Below, piece by piece: positions 24,526 to 36,123 of a DNA stretch of 64,000 nucleotides. Positions within the stretch are counted from its first letter, which is position 1; each line of letters opens with the position of its first letter. The stretch is from Geoglobus ahangari. Lineage in GTDB: Archaea > Halobacteriota > Archaeoglobi > Archaeoglobales > Archaeoglobaceae. The notes beneath the pieces are model-generated. The model did not search any database, was not told the origin of the DNA, and saw only the letters and a list, made by a program, of their open reading frames with translations. A program made the position numbers and the translations under genes. The stretch spans positions 1,054,001 to 1,118,000 of the forward strand of contig NZ_CP011267.1 in NCBI RefSeq assembly GCF_001006045.1. The letters run 5' to 3'.

Positions 24526-27222
24526 ATGAACGTAACGAGAAGAGATTTTGTGAAATTGTGTGCCTTCGGAGCGATTTCTGCAGGGGTTGCAAGCAGGTAC
24601 TTCCAGCTCGCATCATCCCAGAGCGCTGGAAGCGACGAGATAAAGATGGTCAGATCCACCTGCTCTCCGAACTGCACGGGAGCGTGCGCGTATCATGCGA
24701 TGGTGTACAGGGGGAGAATAACCTCGCTGATTCAGGCTGCGGACTATCCTGAGTCCGACTACAACCCCAGAGGCTGTCTGAAGGGCCAGTCGATGGTCAA
24801 CCTGATCTATGGTCCAGACAGGCTGAAGAAGCCACTCATAAGGGTCGGTGAGAGAGGGGAGGGCAAGTTCAAGGCCGTCAGCTGGGATGAGGCTCTGGAC
24901 TACGCTGCGGAGAAGCTCGTTGAGGTGATGAAGAAGTACGGGCCTGACAGCATAGCGCTCTCGATTCAGGTTCCGGGAACAGGCTACGTGCACAAGGGAG
25001 CCGCGATAAGGCTCGCGAGCATGTTCGGCTGGAGCGTGCTGCACGGATACACGATGAACGGCGATCTGCCGGCGTTCTGGTCCCAGACGTTTGGAGTCCA
25101 GACCGAGGAGTTCGAGTCCCTCGAGTGGGTGAACTCGAGGTACATTGCCGTCTTCGGCTCGAACATCCTTGTTACGAGGCTGCCCGACGCCAAGTTCCTG
25201 AACATCGCCAAGGAGAGGGGCGCCAAGGTGATAATGATCGACATGAACTTCACCCCAACTGCGGCAAAGGCTGACGAGTGGATCCAGATCAACCCGTCTA
25301 CCGATGCGGCATTCGCTCTGGGAATTGCGAACGTCATAATCAACGAGAGGCTGTACGACGAGGACTTCATAAAGTCCTACACGGACATGCCGATTCTCGT
25401 CAGGCTGGATAACCACAAGAGGCTCAGGGCTTACGAGGTCAAGGAGCTCAAGGATGAGGCTGAGAAACTGAAAAAGGAGATCCCCGAGTACAGAGATCTG
25501 TTCGTGGTCTACGACGTCAACGAGGGCAGGCTCAAGATCGTCAACCCGGAGACCCTCGAGAGGGACTTTGAACCGGCGCTTGAGGGAGAGTTCGAGGTTG
25601 AGCTCGTTGACGGAACCACTGTCAAGGTCAAGCCGGTCTTCCAGATGATCAAGGAGCTCGTCACGAACGAGTACACCCCCGAGAGGGTTGCGGAGATCAT
25701 CACACCGCCTGGCAGGGACAAGGCCGAGTACGCCCAGCTGGTCAGGAGAATCGCCAGAGAGATGGCCACAACAAAGCCGCTCCACATAATCTACGGTGCG
25801 AGCAACTACCAGTGGTTCCATGGCGATCTGAAGGGAAGGGCTCTCGCCCTGATCGTCGCCCTGACCGGGAACATCGGCAAGCCGGGTGCCGGAATCTCGA
25901 CCTATGCGGGACAGTTCAAGATTCGCTGGCCGCTCGGCATGTGGTGGCTGTTCAAGGGCAGGAAGACCAACTGGGTTACATACCTGCTCTGGATGAACAA
26001 GGAGTACAGGCAGAGCGAAGAGTTCAAGAAGTACAACCGCGAGACCCCGTATCCGAAGAACGATGTCAAGGCCTTCGTGTTCGGGTGGAACAACCCGTTC
26101 GACCAGCACAACATGGCCAACAAACTCAAGGAGATGGCCAAGTCCGGAGAGCTGGAGTTCATCCTCGCGATAGACTTCCAGGCCACAACTTCAACCAAGT
26201 GGGCGGATGTTGTCCTTCCGGGTGTTGCCTGGTATGAGAAGTACGAGCTGACCGCCACGATCCTGCACCCGTACGTCCAGATGCAGCAGCCGGCCATAGA
26301 GCCACTGTTCGAGTGCATGCCCGAGATCTGGATATTCAAGGAGCTGGCGAAGAGGATGGTGGCGAAGTGGAATGACGAGGAGCTAAAGGCTCAGATCGCT
26401 GAGTTCTACCCAGACCCGGCCCTCTTCGAGAAGGAGGAGAACGCGAGGAAGAACGGAACTTGGAGCCTTAAGCTCGCGAGGGAGATAGCCCACGAAGCAT
26501 CCCTCAAGGCAACCGAGCTCATGCTCGGCAAGCACGAGCTCACAAAGGGCATAACCCTCGAGAGGCTGCTGAAGGAGGGAGCGATCAGGCTCAACTTGCC
26601 GACTCCAGACAAGAGGCAGATCCCGTTCTGGGAGCAGATTCACGAGAAGAAGCCGTTCCCGCCACCGTCATTCCCAGCACCGCTCGCCAAGACGGCGAGG
26701 TTTGTGAAGTCGGGTAGGATTGAGTTCTACAAGGAGGAGGACGTGTTCATAGACTTTGGAGAGACCCTGCCGGTGCACAAGGATCCGTTTGTCGATACGG
26801 AGTACAAGGTCAACCCACAGGCCAAGAACAAGTACAAGTACGCCTTCATAACGAGAAACGCCCTCTACAGGGTGCACTCAACGCACAGCAACAACATAAC
26901 GATGCTCGAGCTCCAGGACTTCAGGCCGAGGGTCTGGATGAACCCCGAAACTGCGAAGGAGAAGGGAATCAAGCCCGGAGATCTGGTGGAGGTCTACAAC
27001 GACAGGGGCAAGGTGAGGGGCTACGCGGTCATAGACCCCGGAATCCACCCGAGGGTCATCATCTTCGAGCAGGGCTGGTGGAGCAGGTATCTCAGGGGCG
27101 ACTCCTATAACACGTTGACTTTCCCGTGGATCAAGGCGGTGCACCTCGCCTACTTCGTGCCGGGAATCTGGGAGCCCACGACGGCATGGAATGAGTGCGC
27201 GTGTGATGTTAGAAAGGTGTGA
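24526..27222 (+). CDS. Tat-exported molybdopterin oxidoreductase, catalytic subunit (DMSO reductase family, type II-like)
   Basis: The 898-residue protein starts with a Tat signal (TRRDFVKLC, then a hydrophobic stretch), so it acts outside the cell. C46-x3-C50-x3-C54-x29-C84 binds a [4Fe-4S] cluster. GDLPAFWSQTFGVQTEE (Asp180) matches the region that gives the Asp ligand of molybdenum in type II enzymes such as NarG, perchlorate, selenate and ethylbenzene oxidoreductases. The C-terminal molydop-binding domain starts near residue 760. The substrate cannot be read from sequence: nitrate, (per)chlorate, sulfur oxyanions or an organic compound are possible. The ribosome site GGAGGTGA is strong. 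Confidence 0.9.
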   Translation: MNVTRRDFVKLCAFGAISAGVASRYFQLASSQSAGSDEIKMVRSTCSPNCTGACAYHAMVYRGRITSLIQAADYPESDYNPRGCLKGQSMVNLIYGPDRLKKPLIRVGERGEGKFKAVSWDEALDYAAEKLVEVMKKYGPDSIALSIQVPGTGYVHKGAAIRLASMFGWSVLHGYTMNGDLPAFWSQTFGVQTEEFESLEWVNSRYIAVFGSNILVTRLPDAKFLNIAKERGAKVIMIDMNFTPTAAKADEWIQINPSTDAAFALGIANVIINERLYDEDFIKSYTDMPILVRLDNHKRLRAYEVKELKDEAEKLKKEIPEYRDLFVVYDVNEGRLKIVNPETLERDFEPALEGEFEVELVDGTTVKVKPVFQMIKELVTNEYTPERVAEIITPPGRDKAEYAQLVRRIAREMATTKPLHIIYGASNYQWFHGDLKGRALALIVALTGNIGKPGAGISTYAGQFKIRWPLGMWWLFKGRKTNWVTYLLWMNKEYRQSEEFKKYNRETPYPKNDVKAFVFGWNNPFDQHNMANKLKEMAKSGELEFILAIDFQATTSTKWADVVLPGVAWYEKYELTATILHPYVQMQQPAIEPLFECMPEIWIFKELAKRMVAKWNDEELKAQIAEFYPDPALFEKEENARKNGTWSLKLAREIAHEASLKATELMLGKHELTKGITLERLLKEGAIRLNLPTPDKRQIPFWEQIHEKKPFPPPSFPAPLAKTARFVKSGRIEFYKEEDVFIDFGETLPVHKDPFVDTEYKVNPQAKNKYKYAFITRNALYRVHSTHSNNITMLELQDFRPRVWMNPETAKEKGIKPGDLVEVYNDRGKVRGYAVIDPGIHPRVIIFEQGWWSRYLRGDSYNTLTFPWIKAVHLAYFVPGIWEPTTAWNECACDVRKV

Positions 27223-27233
27223 GGTGAGTGCAG

Positions 27234-27983
27234 ATGGTGAGGTACGGCATGGTTATTGACCTCAACCGCTGCATAGGCTGCAGGAGCTGTGCCGTGATCT
27301 GCAAGATGGTCAACGCCCAGCCACCGGGCACATGGTGGCAGAGGGTCGAGACCGTTGGCTCGAAGGAGCACATGGTTCCAGTGGGAGAGTATCCTAACCT
27401 CTCTGAGGTCTTTCTGCCGGTTCCATGCCAGCACTGCGAGAACGCTCCGTGTGTGAAGGTGTGTCCTGTCGGAGCGACATGGCAGAGGGAGGACGGGCTC
27501 GTCCTCGTTGACTTCGAGAGGTGCATCGGTTGCAGGTACTGCATCACCGCCTGTCCATACGGAGTCAGGCAGTTCAACTGGCAGGACCCGGACGAGAACT
27601 TCAGGCAGGGGTTCGAGAGAGCAGGCTTCGACGAGAACTGGTTCGCGGACAAGGACTACAAGTACGGCTACCCGAAGGATCACAGAACTGAGGACGGAAG
27701 GCTGGTTTACACCAAGAAGAGGCCGAGGGGCGTTGTTGAGAAGTGCACGTTCTGCGTGCAGTTCGTTGATCAGGGCCTCGCTCCGGCATGCGTCAGGGGG
27801 TGCCCGGGGAACGCGAGAATATTCGGCGACCTTGATGACCCCAACAGCGAGATTTCGAAGGTTCTGAAGGACAGGTCTGCCTTCAGGCTGCTCGAGGACC
27901 TTGGCACCGAGCCCAAGGTGTTTTACATACCTCCTGCGAGGAAGGAGGGTAGAGGAGGTGTGAGGTATGAGAAGGAAATATGA
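27234..27983 (+). CDS. Four-cluster ferredoxin subunit of the molybdopterin oxidoreductase
   Basis: About 249 residues with four cysteine groups of the NrfC/DmsB/PhsB type: CIGCRSCAVIC, CQHCENAPCVKVC, CIGCRYCITACPYG and CTFC...ACVRGCP. It passes electrons between the membrane subunit and the catalytic subunit. The ATG at 27234, 6 nt after GAGGTGA, is preferred to GTG 27228. It has no signal peptide and is probably exported together with the Tat-bearing partner. The 3' end overlaps the NrfD gene by 17 bp. Confidence 0.93.
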   Translation: MVRYGMVIDLNRCIGCRSCAVICKMVNAQPPGTWWQRVETVGSKEHMVPVGEYPNLSEVFLPVPCQHCENAPCVKVCPVGATWQREDGLVLVDFERCIGCRYCITACPYGVRQFNWQDPDENFRQGFERAGFDENWFADKDYKYGYPKDHRTEDGRLVYTKKRPRGVVEKCTFCVQFVDQGLAPACVRGCPGNARIFGDLDDPNSEISKVLKDRSAFRLLEDLGTEPKVFYIPPARKEGRGGVRYEKEI

Positions 27984-29232
27984 TCTTGCGATGGGAGTAC
28001 TCGGAGTACTCGCGATAATCGGAATAGTGGCGTTCATCTACCAGCTCCAGAAGGGACTCATACTGACCAACATGAGGAACCCGTTCTCATGGGGACTCTA
28101 CATTGCCATGTGGGCATTCTACGTCGGTACAGCAGCCGGTGGTCTTGTTGTTTCATCGGCAATAAACATCTTCGGTGTCAAGCAGCTCAAGCCGATAGCT
28201 CCGGTTGCCTCGCTCTCAGCGTTCATCTTCGCTGTCGCGGCAATGATCATGGTTCTGCCCGACATCGGAAGGCCGGACAGGATATTCAACATGTTCCTCT
28301 ATCCGAACCCCAAGTCGCTGCTTCCCTGGGACTTCCTCGTCCTCTCGACCTACGCATTCCTCTCTGCAGTCTACACGTACGTGCAGCTCGAGCCGAGGAT
28401 CGCTGAGAGGGGAATCAGCCTTCCGCTCGTTGGCACGATCCTGAAGAAGCCCAACCTCACGTCAGAGCAGCTCGAGATGCTGAGGAGGAAGTCGGAGAGA
28501 AGGGCTAAGATGCTCGCGCCGATAGCGCTGCCGTTCGCCATCCTCATACACACAGTCACCGCATGGGTTCTCGCGACCCAGCTCTCGAGGCCATGGTGGT
28601 ACGGAGGTCTGCTTGCACCAACGTTCATCGCCGCAGCTCTCACAGCCGGACCTGCGGTCGTGATAATCGCGTCCCTGATAGTCTACGGGTTCAAGGACGA
28701 GTTGAAGCCGACCTACAGGCTTCTTGCGAAGATCTCTGCATTCTCTGCCGTGGCGCTGCTCTTCATGTACTACAACGACTTCTTCATCAGGCAGTGGTGG
28801 GACAACGGCAAGGAGTATGACGCGCTCATGCTCGTCTTCAGGGACTACCTGCACATACACGCCATCGAGGCGATATTCCTGCTTGCAGGCATCATCATCC
28901 TCGCGAAGAAGTACGACAGCGTTCAGGGGCTCGTTGCCGGAAGCCTCGCAGTCAACATAGGTATCCTCGCGCACAGGTACCTGCTTATCCCTCCAGCATA
29001 CAACCTGATCCCGTTCAGGGTGCCGGTTGTCATGGCCGGCGAGTCATTCGAGTGGCAGTATCCAATAGCCGTCGGAGAGGTCAGGGGAACCCTCTTCAAC
29101 CCGCAGCCGATCTTCGTCTCCTACTGGAACTACGTCCCATCGCCGGTTGAGATAGCAATAACCGTCGGAGTGTTCGCATTGATATCCTTCGTCTTCCTCG
29201 GACTGCTGAGGGCGCTGCCTGTGAGGGAATGA
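27967..29232 (+). CDS. NrfD-family membrane subunit
   Basis: The 421-residue protein has 9-10 hydrophobic helices and the NrfD/PsrC pattern: NPFSWGLYIAMWAFYVGTAA near residue 40, LPDIGRPDRIFNMFLYPNPK near residue 98, HTVTAWVLATQLSRPWWYGG in the middle, and AHRYLLIPPAYN near the end. It exchanges electrons with the menaquinone pool for the Fe-S subunit. A charged cytoplasmic loop (about residues 155-180) separates the two halves. It is followed 1 bp later by the chaperone gene. Confidence 0.93.
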   Translation: MRRKYDLAMGVLGVLAIIGIVAFIYQLQKGLILTNMRNPFSWGLYIAMWAFYVGTAAGGLVVSSAINIFGVKQLKPIAPVASLSAFIFAVAAMIMVLPDIGRPDRIFNMFLYPNPKSLLPWDFLVLSTYAFLSAVYTYVQLEPRIAERGISLPLVGTILKKPNLTSEQLEMLRRKSERRAKMLAPIALPFAILIHTVTAWVLATQLSRPWWYGGLLAPTFIAAALTAGPAVVIIASLIVYGFKDELKPTYRLLAKISAFSAVALLFMYYNDFFIRQWWDNGKEYDALMLVFRDYLHIHAIEAIFLLAGIIILAKKYDSVQGLVAGSLAVNIGILAHRYLLIPPAYNLIPFRVPVVMAGESFEWQYPIAVGEVRGTLFNPQPIFVSYWNYVPSPVEIAITVGVFALISFVFLGLLRALPVRE

Positions 29233-29233
29233 G

Positions 29234-29707
29234 ATGAACGAGAAGTTCAGATTTTTTTCCCTTGTTTTTTCCTACCCTTCCGAAAAGACGCTCGGGGAGA
29301 TTGAGGCTCTCGCGTCTCACCTTCCGGAGTATGCCCACCTCGTTGAAAGTCTGAGGTCTCACACGCTTGAGGAGCTTCAGACTGAGTACACGAGGCTATT
29401 CGTGACCGATTTTCCCACGCTGACCTGCCCTCCCTACGAATCCTACTACCGCGAGGGCTCTCTATACGGGAACGCGAGCATAGAGGTGGAGGACATCTAC
29501 AGGAACCACGGGCTCGAGTACAGCTTCGAGGGTGAGCCGCCAGACCACATAAGCGTCGAGCTGGAGTTCCTCGCCCTCACGGGGGACGAGGAGTTCGCGA
29601 GAAGGATGAAGGAGTGGGTCTTCGAGTTCACGGAGAGGGTCAGGAAGAACTCGGGGATTTACGGGCCTTTCGCCGAGGAGCTGGAGAAGCTGCTGAAGGA
29701 GTTCTGA
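29234..29707 (+). CDS. TorD/DmsD-family assembly chaperone
   Basis: The 157-residue, helix-rich protein has the family's features YTRLFVTDFPTLTCPPYESY and DHISVELEFLALT (ExxF/L region). Such chaperones bind the Tat signal of a molybdoenzyme and keep it unexported until the cofactor is inserted. As the last gene of the operon it is expected to serve the catalytic subunit encoded at 24526. The oligo-T stretch after the stop (29732-29736) may end the operon. Confidence 0.88.
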   Translation: MNEKFRFFSLVFSYPSEKTLGEIEALASHLPEYAHLVESLRSHTLEELQTEYTRLFVTDFPTLTCPPYESYYREGSLYGNASIEVEDIYRNHGLEYSFEGEPPDHISVELEFLALTGDEEFARRMKEWVFEFTERVRKNSGIYGPFAEELEKLLKEF

Positions 29708-29750
29708 GCGGAACTTCCTGCTCAAAACCTTTAATTTTTCTCACTCGTTT

Positions 29751-31124
29751 TCAGGAGTTTTCGAACCTGCTCAAGGCGATTCTGAGGACATCGGTTATGA
29801 GCCCTTCCTCCATCCACTCCTCCCTGTATCTGCTGCCGTGAATCACTGCAAAGCCTGTCGAGTCTTCAGCGTTCAGCCCGCCATGCGCACCCTTGTAGCT
29901 CGACACCTGAAACTCGTACCCCTTCCTTGCGGTGACCACGAAGTCCCCGCTCCTCTCGCTCTCCAGAAGCCCCCTCACCCTCTCAGCGGCCCTCGGATAG
30001 TCTTTGCCAAACTCATACTCCTCGAGTCTTGAAACCTCCCTGCCATCATCCACGAATATCTCCCTGCCCTCCCTCCAGAACACGAACTCCACGGCCCTGC
30101 AGTCCCTCAGGAAGTCTTGAACGTCCACGGAAATTCCCCGGTCGAGCAGGTATATGTGGGCCATCCTCGGGCCACTCGGTGCAACGACGACCTGTGCCTT
30201 CCTGCCAACCCTCGTCTCGTATTCATGGGGATCTATCCTCGTGAACGCGTTTATTCCCTGCTCCTCCATCTCTGCAGAAAGGCTGACGTGGCAGTCCTCG
30301 CTTTCACAGAGCCTGCTCTGGCCGTGGTCGGTGGTTATGTTTATGTAGAGCTCGTAGTCCCTGAGCGCCCTCTTAAGCTTCGCTATCTCCTCGTCCGCGT
30401 CCCTCATGGCGTCCTCGAAGGAGTCGTACATGTAGGGCTTCCCCTCAATCCCCTCCATGCTCTCCGGCCCGTATATGTGGCTTGACGCATCTGTTTCCAT
30501 GAACCACACTATGCCAAAGTTGTACCCTGCCTTAACGGCCTTGATTGCGTTTCTCGTAACTACCTCGTGCTGCAGGACGTGGAATGGGAAAGCCTTGAGG
30601 AGCAGCTTTTTTGCCACGCTGGCTCTCTTGACCGAGGTGTGCTTCGCGAACCTCCTCAGGAAGAAGAGCTTTTTCGGGATCGCTATGTCTCTATCCTCCC
30701 CCGGGAGTATGAAGCTCATCTTCAGGTCGGCACCCTTTCTGACGAGGTCTGCGCTGAACGTCCTGAAGCCCATCCTCTTCGCCCTGTGAAACCACGTCTC
30801 TCCGAGGATGTGTCTGTCGTTCAGGTTGGCCTTGGCGTCAATCCAGTTGTCAGGCATCGTTATCTCGAAATCGTAGCCTATGTACTCTCTCCTTTCTCTA
30901 TCGAACCATGCCTGCCCCACTATTCCGTGGGTTGATGGCAGGGAGGAGGTGGCTATGGACGTGTGCCCGGTGACGGTGGCGGATGGAAAAGAGGAGTAGC
31001 AGTTCCTGATGTTCACCGCGCTCTTCGTGAGCTCCTCTATAGCCGGAAGCTTCCCCGACTTGAGGAGCTTCTCGTAAACCTCCCTGTTCACGCCGTCAAT
31101 GATGACGGTGAGCATCACCTTCAC
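29751..31124 (-). CDS. Type I phosphodiesterase/nucleotide pyrophosphatase-family protein
   Basis: The 457-residue protein has the alkaline-phosphatase-superfamily metal site: VIIDGVNR (Asp), SATVTGHTS (Thr nucleophile), ETDASSHIYGP (Asp and His), NITTDHGQS (Asp-His) and GAHGGLN (His). This is the order of nucleotide pyrophosphatase/phosphodiesterases. There is no clear signal peptide, so it is probably cytoplasmic. The substrate is unknown. It overlaps the end of the DUF554 gene by 4 bp and shares its operon. Confidence 0.87.
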   Translation of the reverse strand: MKVMLTVIIDGVNREVYEKLLKSGKLPAIEELTKSAVNIRNCYSSFPSATVTGHTSIATSSLPSTHGIVGQAWFDRERREYIGYDFEITMPDNWIDAKANLNDRHILGETWFHRAKRMGFRTFSADLVRKGADLKMSFILPGEDRDIAIPKKLFFLRRFAKHTSVKRASVAKKLLLKAFPFHVLQHEVVTRNAIKAVKAGYNFGIVWFMETDASSHIYGPESMEGIEGKPYMYDSFEDAMRDADEEIAKLKRALRDYELYINITTDHGQSRLCESEDCHVSLSAEMEEQGINAFTRIDPHEYETRVGRKAQVVVAPSGPRMAHIYLLDRGISVDVQDFLRDCRAVEFVFWREGREIFVDDGREVSRLEEYEFGKDYPRAAERVRGLLESERSGDFVVTARKGYEFQVSSYKGAHGGLNAEDSTGFAVIHGSRYREEWMEEGLITDVLRIALSRFENS

Positions 31125-31813
31125 GGCATCACCTGCGTTGCGAGTGAGAACAGCTTGAGCACAACTGGCAGGATGACGAGTGCTGGAAGCATGTTTCCGG
31201 GTTTCATGTTCGTCAGCCTCATCAGGTTTATTCCTATGGCGGCAATCATCACTCCTCCGACCGCGGTTAGCTCGGAGATCAGGAAGTCCGTGGCGTACTC
31301 CCTCACGCCCAAGGCTGCGAAGAAGAAGAACGACTGGTAGAGCAGAACTGGAACTGCAGAGAACGCAACACCAATTCCGAGGGCGGAGGAGAGGGCGAGG
31401 GAGGCTATGCCGTCGAGCATTGCCTTCGTTATGAGCAGGGAGAAGTCCCCGGTTAGCGCCTCCTGTATTGGCCCTATCACTGCCATCGAGCCAACGCAGA
31501 ACAGTATCGTGGAGGCGACAAACCCCTCTGCGAACCTCGACCCCTCGAACCTCCTCTCTATCCTCATGCCGAAGTCCTCGAGCCTCTCCTCTATCCTCAT
31601 CGCACTGCCAATAGCTGAACCAACGAGTATCGTGACCGTTAGAAGGGCGAAGTTTGAGGTTTTGAAGGCCATTTCAATGCCGATGATCAGGACAACCACG
31701 CCGAGAACCTTCATCAGGTACTCCTTCATCTCCTCTCCAATCCTCGACCCTATGGCTATCCCGATGAGGCTGAAGACGACAATGGAGGCGACGTTTATCA
31801 GCGTGCCGATCAT
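31121..31813 (-). CDS. DUF554 membrane protein
   Basis: The 230-residue protein has six or seven helices and DUF554 features: IGTLINVASIVVFSLIGIAI at the N-terminus, LVGSAIGSAMRIEERLEDFG, STILFCVGSMAVIGPIQEAL and ITKAMLDGIASLALSSALGIGVAFSA. The bacterial homologue is YdfK. Function is unproven, possibly transport. It heads a two-gene unit with the phosphodiesterase. Confidence 0.88.
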   Translation of the reverse strand: MIGTLINVASIVVFSLIGIAIGSRIGEEMKEYLMKVLGVVVLIIGIEMAFKTSNFALLTVTILVGSAIGSAMRIEERLEDFGMRIERRFEGSRFAEGFVASTILFCVGSMAVIGPIQEALTGDFSLLITKAMLDGIASLALSSALGIGVAFSAVPVLLYQSFFFFAALGVREYATDFLISELTAVGGVMIAAIGINLMRLTNMKPGNMLPALVILPVVLKLFSLATQVMP

Positions 31814-31838
31814 TGCAACCCCTTGTCCGTCAGGCTAT

Positions 31839-32537
31839 TTATTTCCTTTCGAAACCCTCAAGAATTCTGGAGAATCTTGTCGCATCGTCGAGCATGTGAA
31901 CATTGTTGAACATCACGTAGCACCCCCTCTCTCCCCTCACCCTCTCTGCAAGCCATTCCAGCTCCTCGTCGCTGTATTTGTGCTTGTAGTTGAACCCGTG
32001 CAGCCTGTAGTATCTCAGCTCACCGTAAACGCTCCTCTCGACAAATGGATCGACAACATGCACGAGGTCGAGCCTCTCGCAAACCTCCCTCACCCTCTCG
32101 CTCCTCCACCCCCTCGGCTCCCAGCAGAACACGAACTCCCTTTCAATTGAGCTGAAGAACTCCTTCATGTTTCTTATGTTCTCCTCGCTTTCCCTGAACG
32201 ACTTTGGGGTCTGAAACACTACGATCCTCGACTCCAGCACCTTGGCGATCTCCCTCGTTCTCTCCCATGCGTCAAAGACGGCCTTTACCGGCCTGAAGAA
32301 TCCGCCATCATCCACCTTCAGCCTCGCCTTCCTGTACGTTGGGGAGGACGGGGGATGGGTTATGACCTGAAACGCCTTCACCGTAAACTCGAATCCCTCT
32401 CCTGCAGTTTCTCTCCACCTCGCGGCAGTTTCTGGCCTTGGAGGCTTGTAAAACGTCTTCTGGACCTCAACGACATCGAACATCTGGAAGTACTTTTCCA
32501 TAGAGGTTGGAAAACCGCAGCAGCCAACCCTTATCAT
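31839..32537 (-). CDS. DUF72 (YecE-like) TIM-barrel protein
   Basis: The 232-residue protein shows the DUF72 pattern: RVGCCGFP at the start, FDVVEVQKTFYKPP, FEFTVKAFQVITHP, FCWEPRG (acidic active-site candidate), YYRLHGFNYKHKYSDEEL and YVMFNNVHM near the end. The family has a TIM barrel and unknown activity. It lies 25 bp downstream (on the plus-strand scale) of the DUF554 start and probably has its own promoter, since spacing to the frameshifted katG end is 57 bp. Confidence 0.88.
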   Translation of the reverse strand: MIRVGCCGFPTSMEKYFQMFDVVEVQKTFYKPPRPETAARWRETAGEGFEFTVKAFQVITHPPSSPTYRKARLKVDDGGFFRPVKAVFDAWERTREIAKVLESRIVVFQTPKSFRESEENIRNMKEFFSSIEREFVFCWEPRGWRSERVREVCERLDLVHVVDPFVERSVYGELRYYRLHGFNYKHKYSDEELEWLAERVRGERGCYVMFNNVHMLDDATRFSRILEGFERK

Positions 32538-32594
32538 TGCAGATTTGAATCTGTCAAAAAAGAGAAAAAGGTTGCTCTTCGGGGCTCAGAACTG

Positions 32595-34842
<2,248 letters not shown>

Positions 34843-34903
34843 TTTCTGATTCCAAAGTCTCGGTGAAAGCCCTGCCTGTCAGAATGGCCGGAAGGGTTTC
34901 ATT

Positions 34904-34925
34904 AAAAAATCTGGTTAAAAAATTG
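34904..34925 (-). terminator. Terminator of the octaheme cytochrome-NrfD operon
   Basis: Read on the minus strand, just after the NrfD stop, two T6 runs (34917-34922 and 34904-34909) occur 13 bp apart, as expected for archaeal termination. Beyond it, GAAA(G)CCCT and AGGGTTTC (34864-34872, 34893-34900) form a further stem-loop of unknown purpose. Confidence 0.5.
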
Positions 34926-34934
34926 GGGGAAAGT

Positions 34935-36122
34935 TTATGCCGTCTCAGCCCTCTCTTCCCACGGCGGCAGTATCTTCACGAGCACGTAGAGTATCACCAG
35001 CGGAACCACCATTATCGCCGCGGCTATCGAGGCACTCTCTGGGCCGAGCAGCGGCATGACGTAGTAGCTGAAGCCCCTGAAGGTCTTTGACAGTATCTGC
35101 CCGCCTATGACCACGTTCCACCTCATCGCGAACACGCCTACCAGCGTGAGAATCGCGGACACTGTGTACACAGCGACCCTCGCCCTGTCCGGCATCCTGA
35201 ACACCTTTGCCACGGCTATCATCGCGACGGGCACAATGGCTCCGACAATCACCTGCACGACTATCATGCTGAAGAACAGCTTCTCGTTTATCAGCGCCAG
35301 TATTGCCTCGAAACCCTCCTCCCTCGTGTAGAAGACGTGGCTGAACTCCACGAACTCGAGGCCGAGGTCGAGGATGTAGGAGTAGAGCAGGTAGCTGGCG
35401 AGCTTGTCAACGCACCTCACGTCCGGAGAGACACCCCTGATGACTGAGCTTATGACGTAAATCGCGAGCACCAGCGCAATTCCAGAAACCATCGCCGAGA
35501 ACAGGAAGATTATGGGCATCAGCGGGGAGCTCCACCACGGGTTCGCCTTCACGCTGCCGAATATGAACCCGACGTATCCGTGCAGGAATGCCGCTGAAGG
35601 CAGACCGATCACAGTTATGACATTCACTATCTTCTCGTCCCTCCTCGTTGCGCTGTCGCTTATGTCGTAGTCTCCGAGGGTGAGGATCCTGTAAATCGCG
35701 CCCCTGATTCCTCTCCTCTCCCTCGCCCACGTCACTATGTCCTTCCTGTAGTCGAAGTATATCTCGATGAGAAGCACGACGAGCAGGTACCATGCGTAGA
35801 CGAACCCGAACATTGCCATCGCTGAGGATGTGTTTGGCGTGAACATTATCTCCAGAGCTCTCTCTGGGTGTCCGAGGTGGGCGATGAGCGGCATCGGTGC
35901 GGTTATCAGAAACGCGAGTGCTGTGAGCAGGGCGAGCCTGTAGGTGGGTTTGACCTCCTCGACCCTGAATATCCTCTCAAGCGAGGCGACTATGAACGCT
36001 CCGGCGACGAGCCCTGTTATGTACGGGTACACGGCGATCAGCACGCTCCAGTATATCTCGACCTCGTTGGGGTAGATGAACCCCTGCACGTGCCTGAGCG
36101 CTATTTCGAGGATGTCGCTCAT
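34935..36122 (-). CDS. NrfD-family membrane subunit of the octaheme cytochrome module
   Basis: The 395-residue protein has about ten helices: NEVEIYWSVLIAVYPYITGLVAGAF, then TAPMPLIAHLGHPERALEI (the conserved quinone-site region of NrfD/PsrC), NPWWSSPLMPIIFLFSAMVSG, and GGQILSKTFRGFSYYVMPLLG. It resembles the HmeB/DsrP branch and would exchange electrons with menaquinone. It is the last gene of a four-gene operon and starts one codon after the Fe-S gene ends. Confidence 0.92.
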   Translation of the reverse strand: MSDILEIALRHVQGFIYPNEVEIYWSVLIAVYPYITGLVAGAFIVASLERIFRVEEVKPTYRLALLTALAFLITAPMPLIAHLGHPERALEIMFTPNTSSAMAMFGFVYAWYLLVVLLIEIYFDYRKDIVTWARERRGIRGAIYRILTLGDYDISDSATRRDEKIVNVITVIGLPSAAFLHGYVGFIFGSVKANPWWSSPLMPIIFLFSAMVSGIALVLAIYVISSVIRGVSPDVRCVDKLASYLLYSYILDLGLEFVEFSHVFYTREEGFEAILALINEKLFFSMIVVQVIVGAIVPVAMIAVAKVFRMPDRARVAVYTVSAILTLVGVFAMRWNVVIGGQILSKTFRGFSYYVMPLLGPESASIAAAIMVVPLVILYVLVKILPPWEERAETA

Positions 36123-36123
36123 G

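Noticed and set aside
24485-24529. 14-codon ORF ending across the molybdoenzyme start codon
   Set aside because: It has no codon bias that would suggest a sensor peptide and no ribosome site of its own. It was treated only as part of the leader.
34864-34900. Stem-loop GAAA(G)CCCT/AGGGTTTC between katG and the NrfD gene, possible small RNA
   Set aside because: No promoter at a suitable distance and no T-run directly after the stem on either strand. Mentioned with the terminator only.
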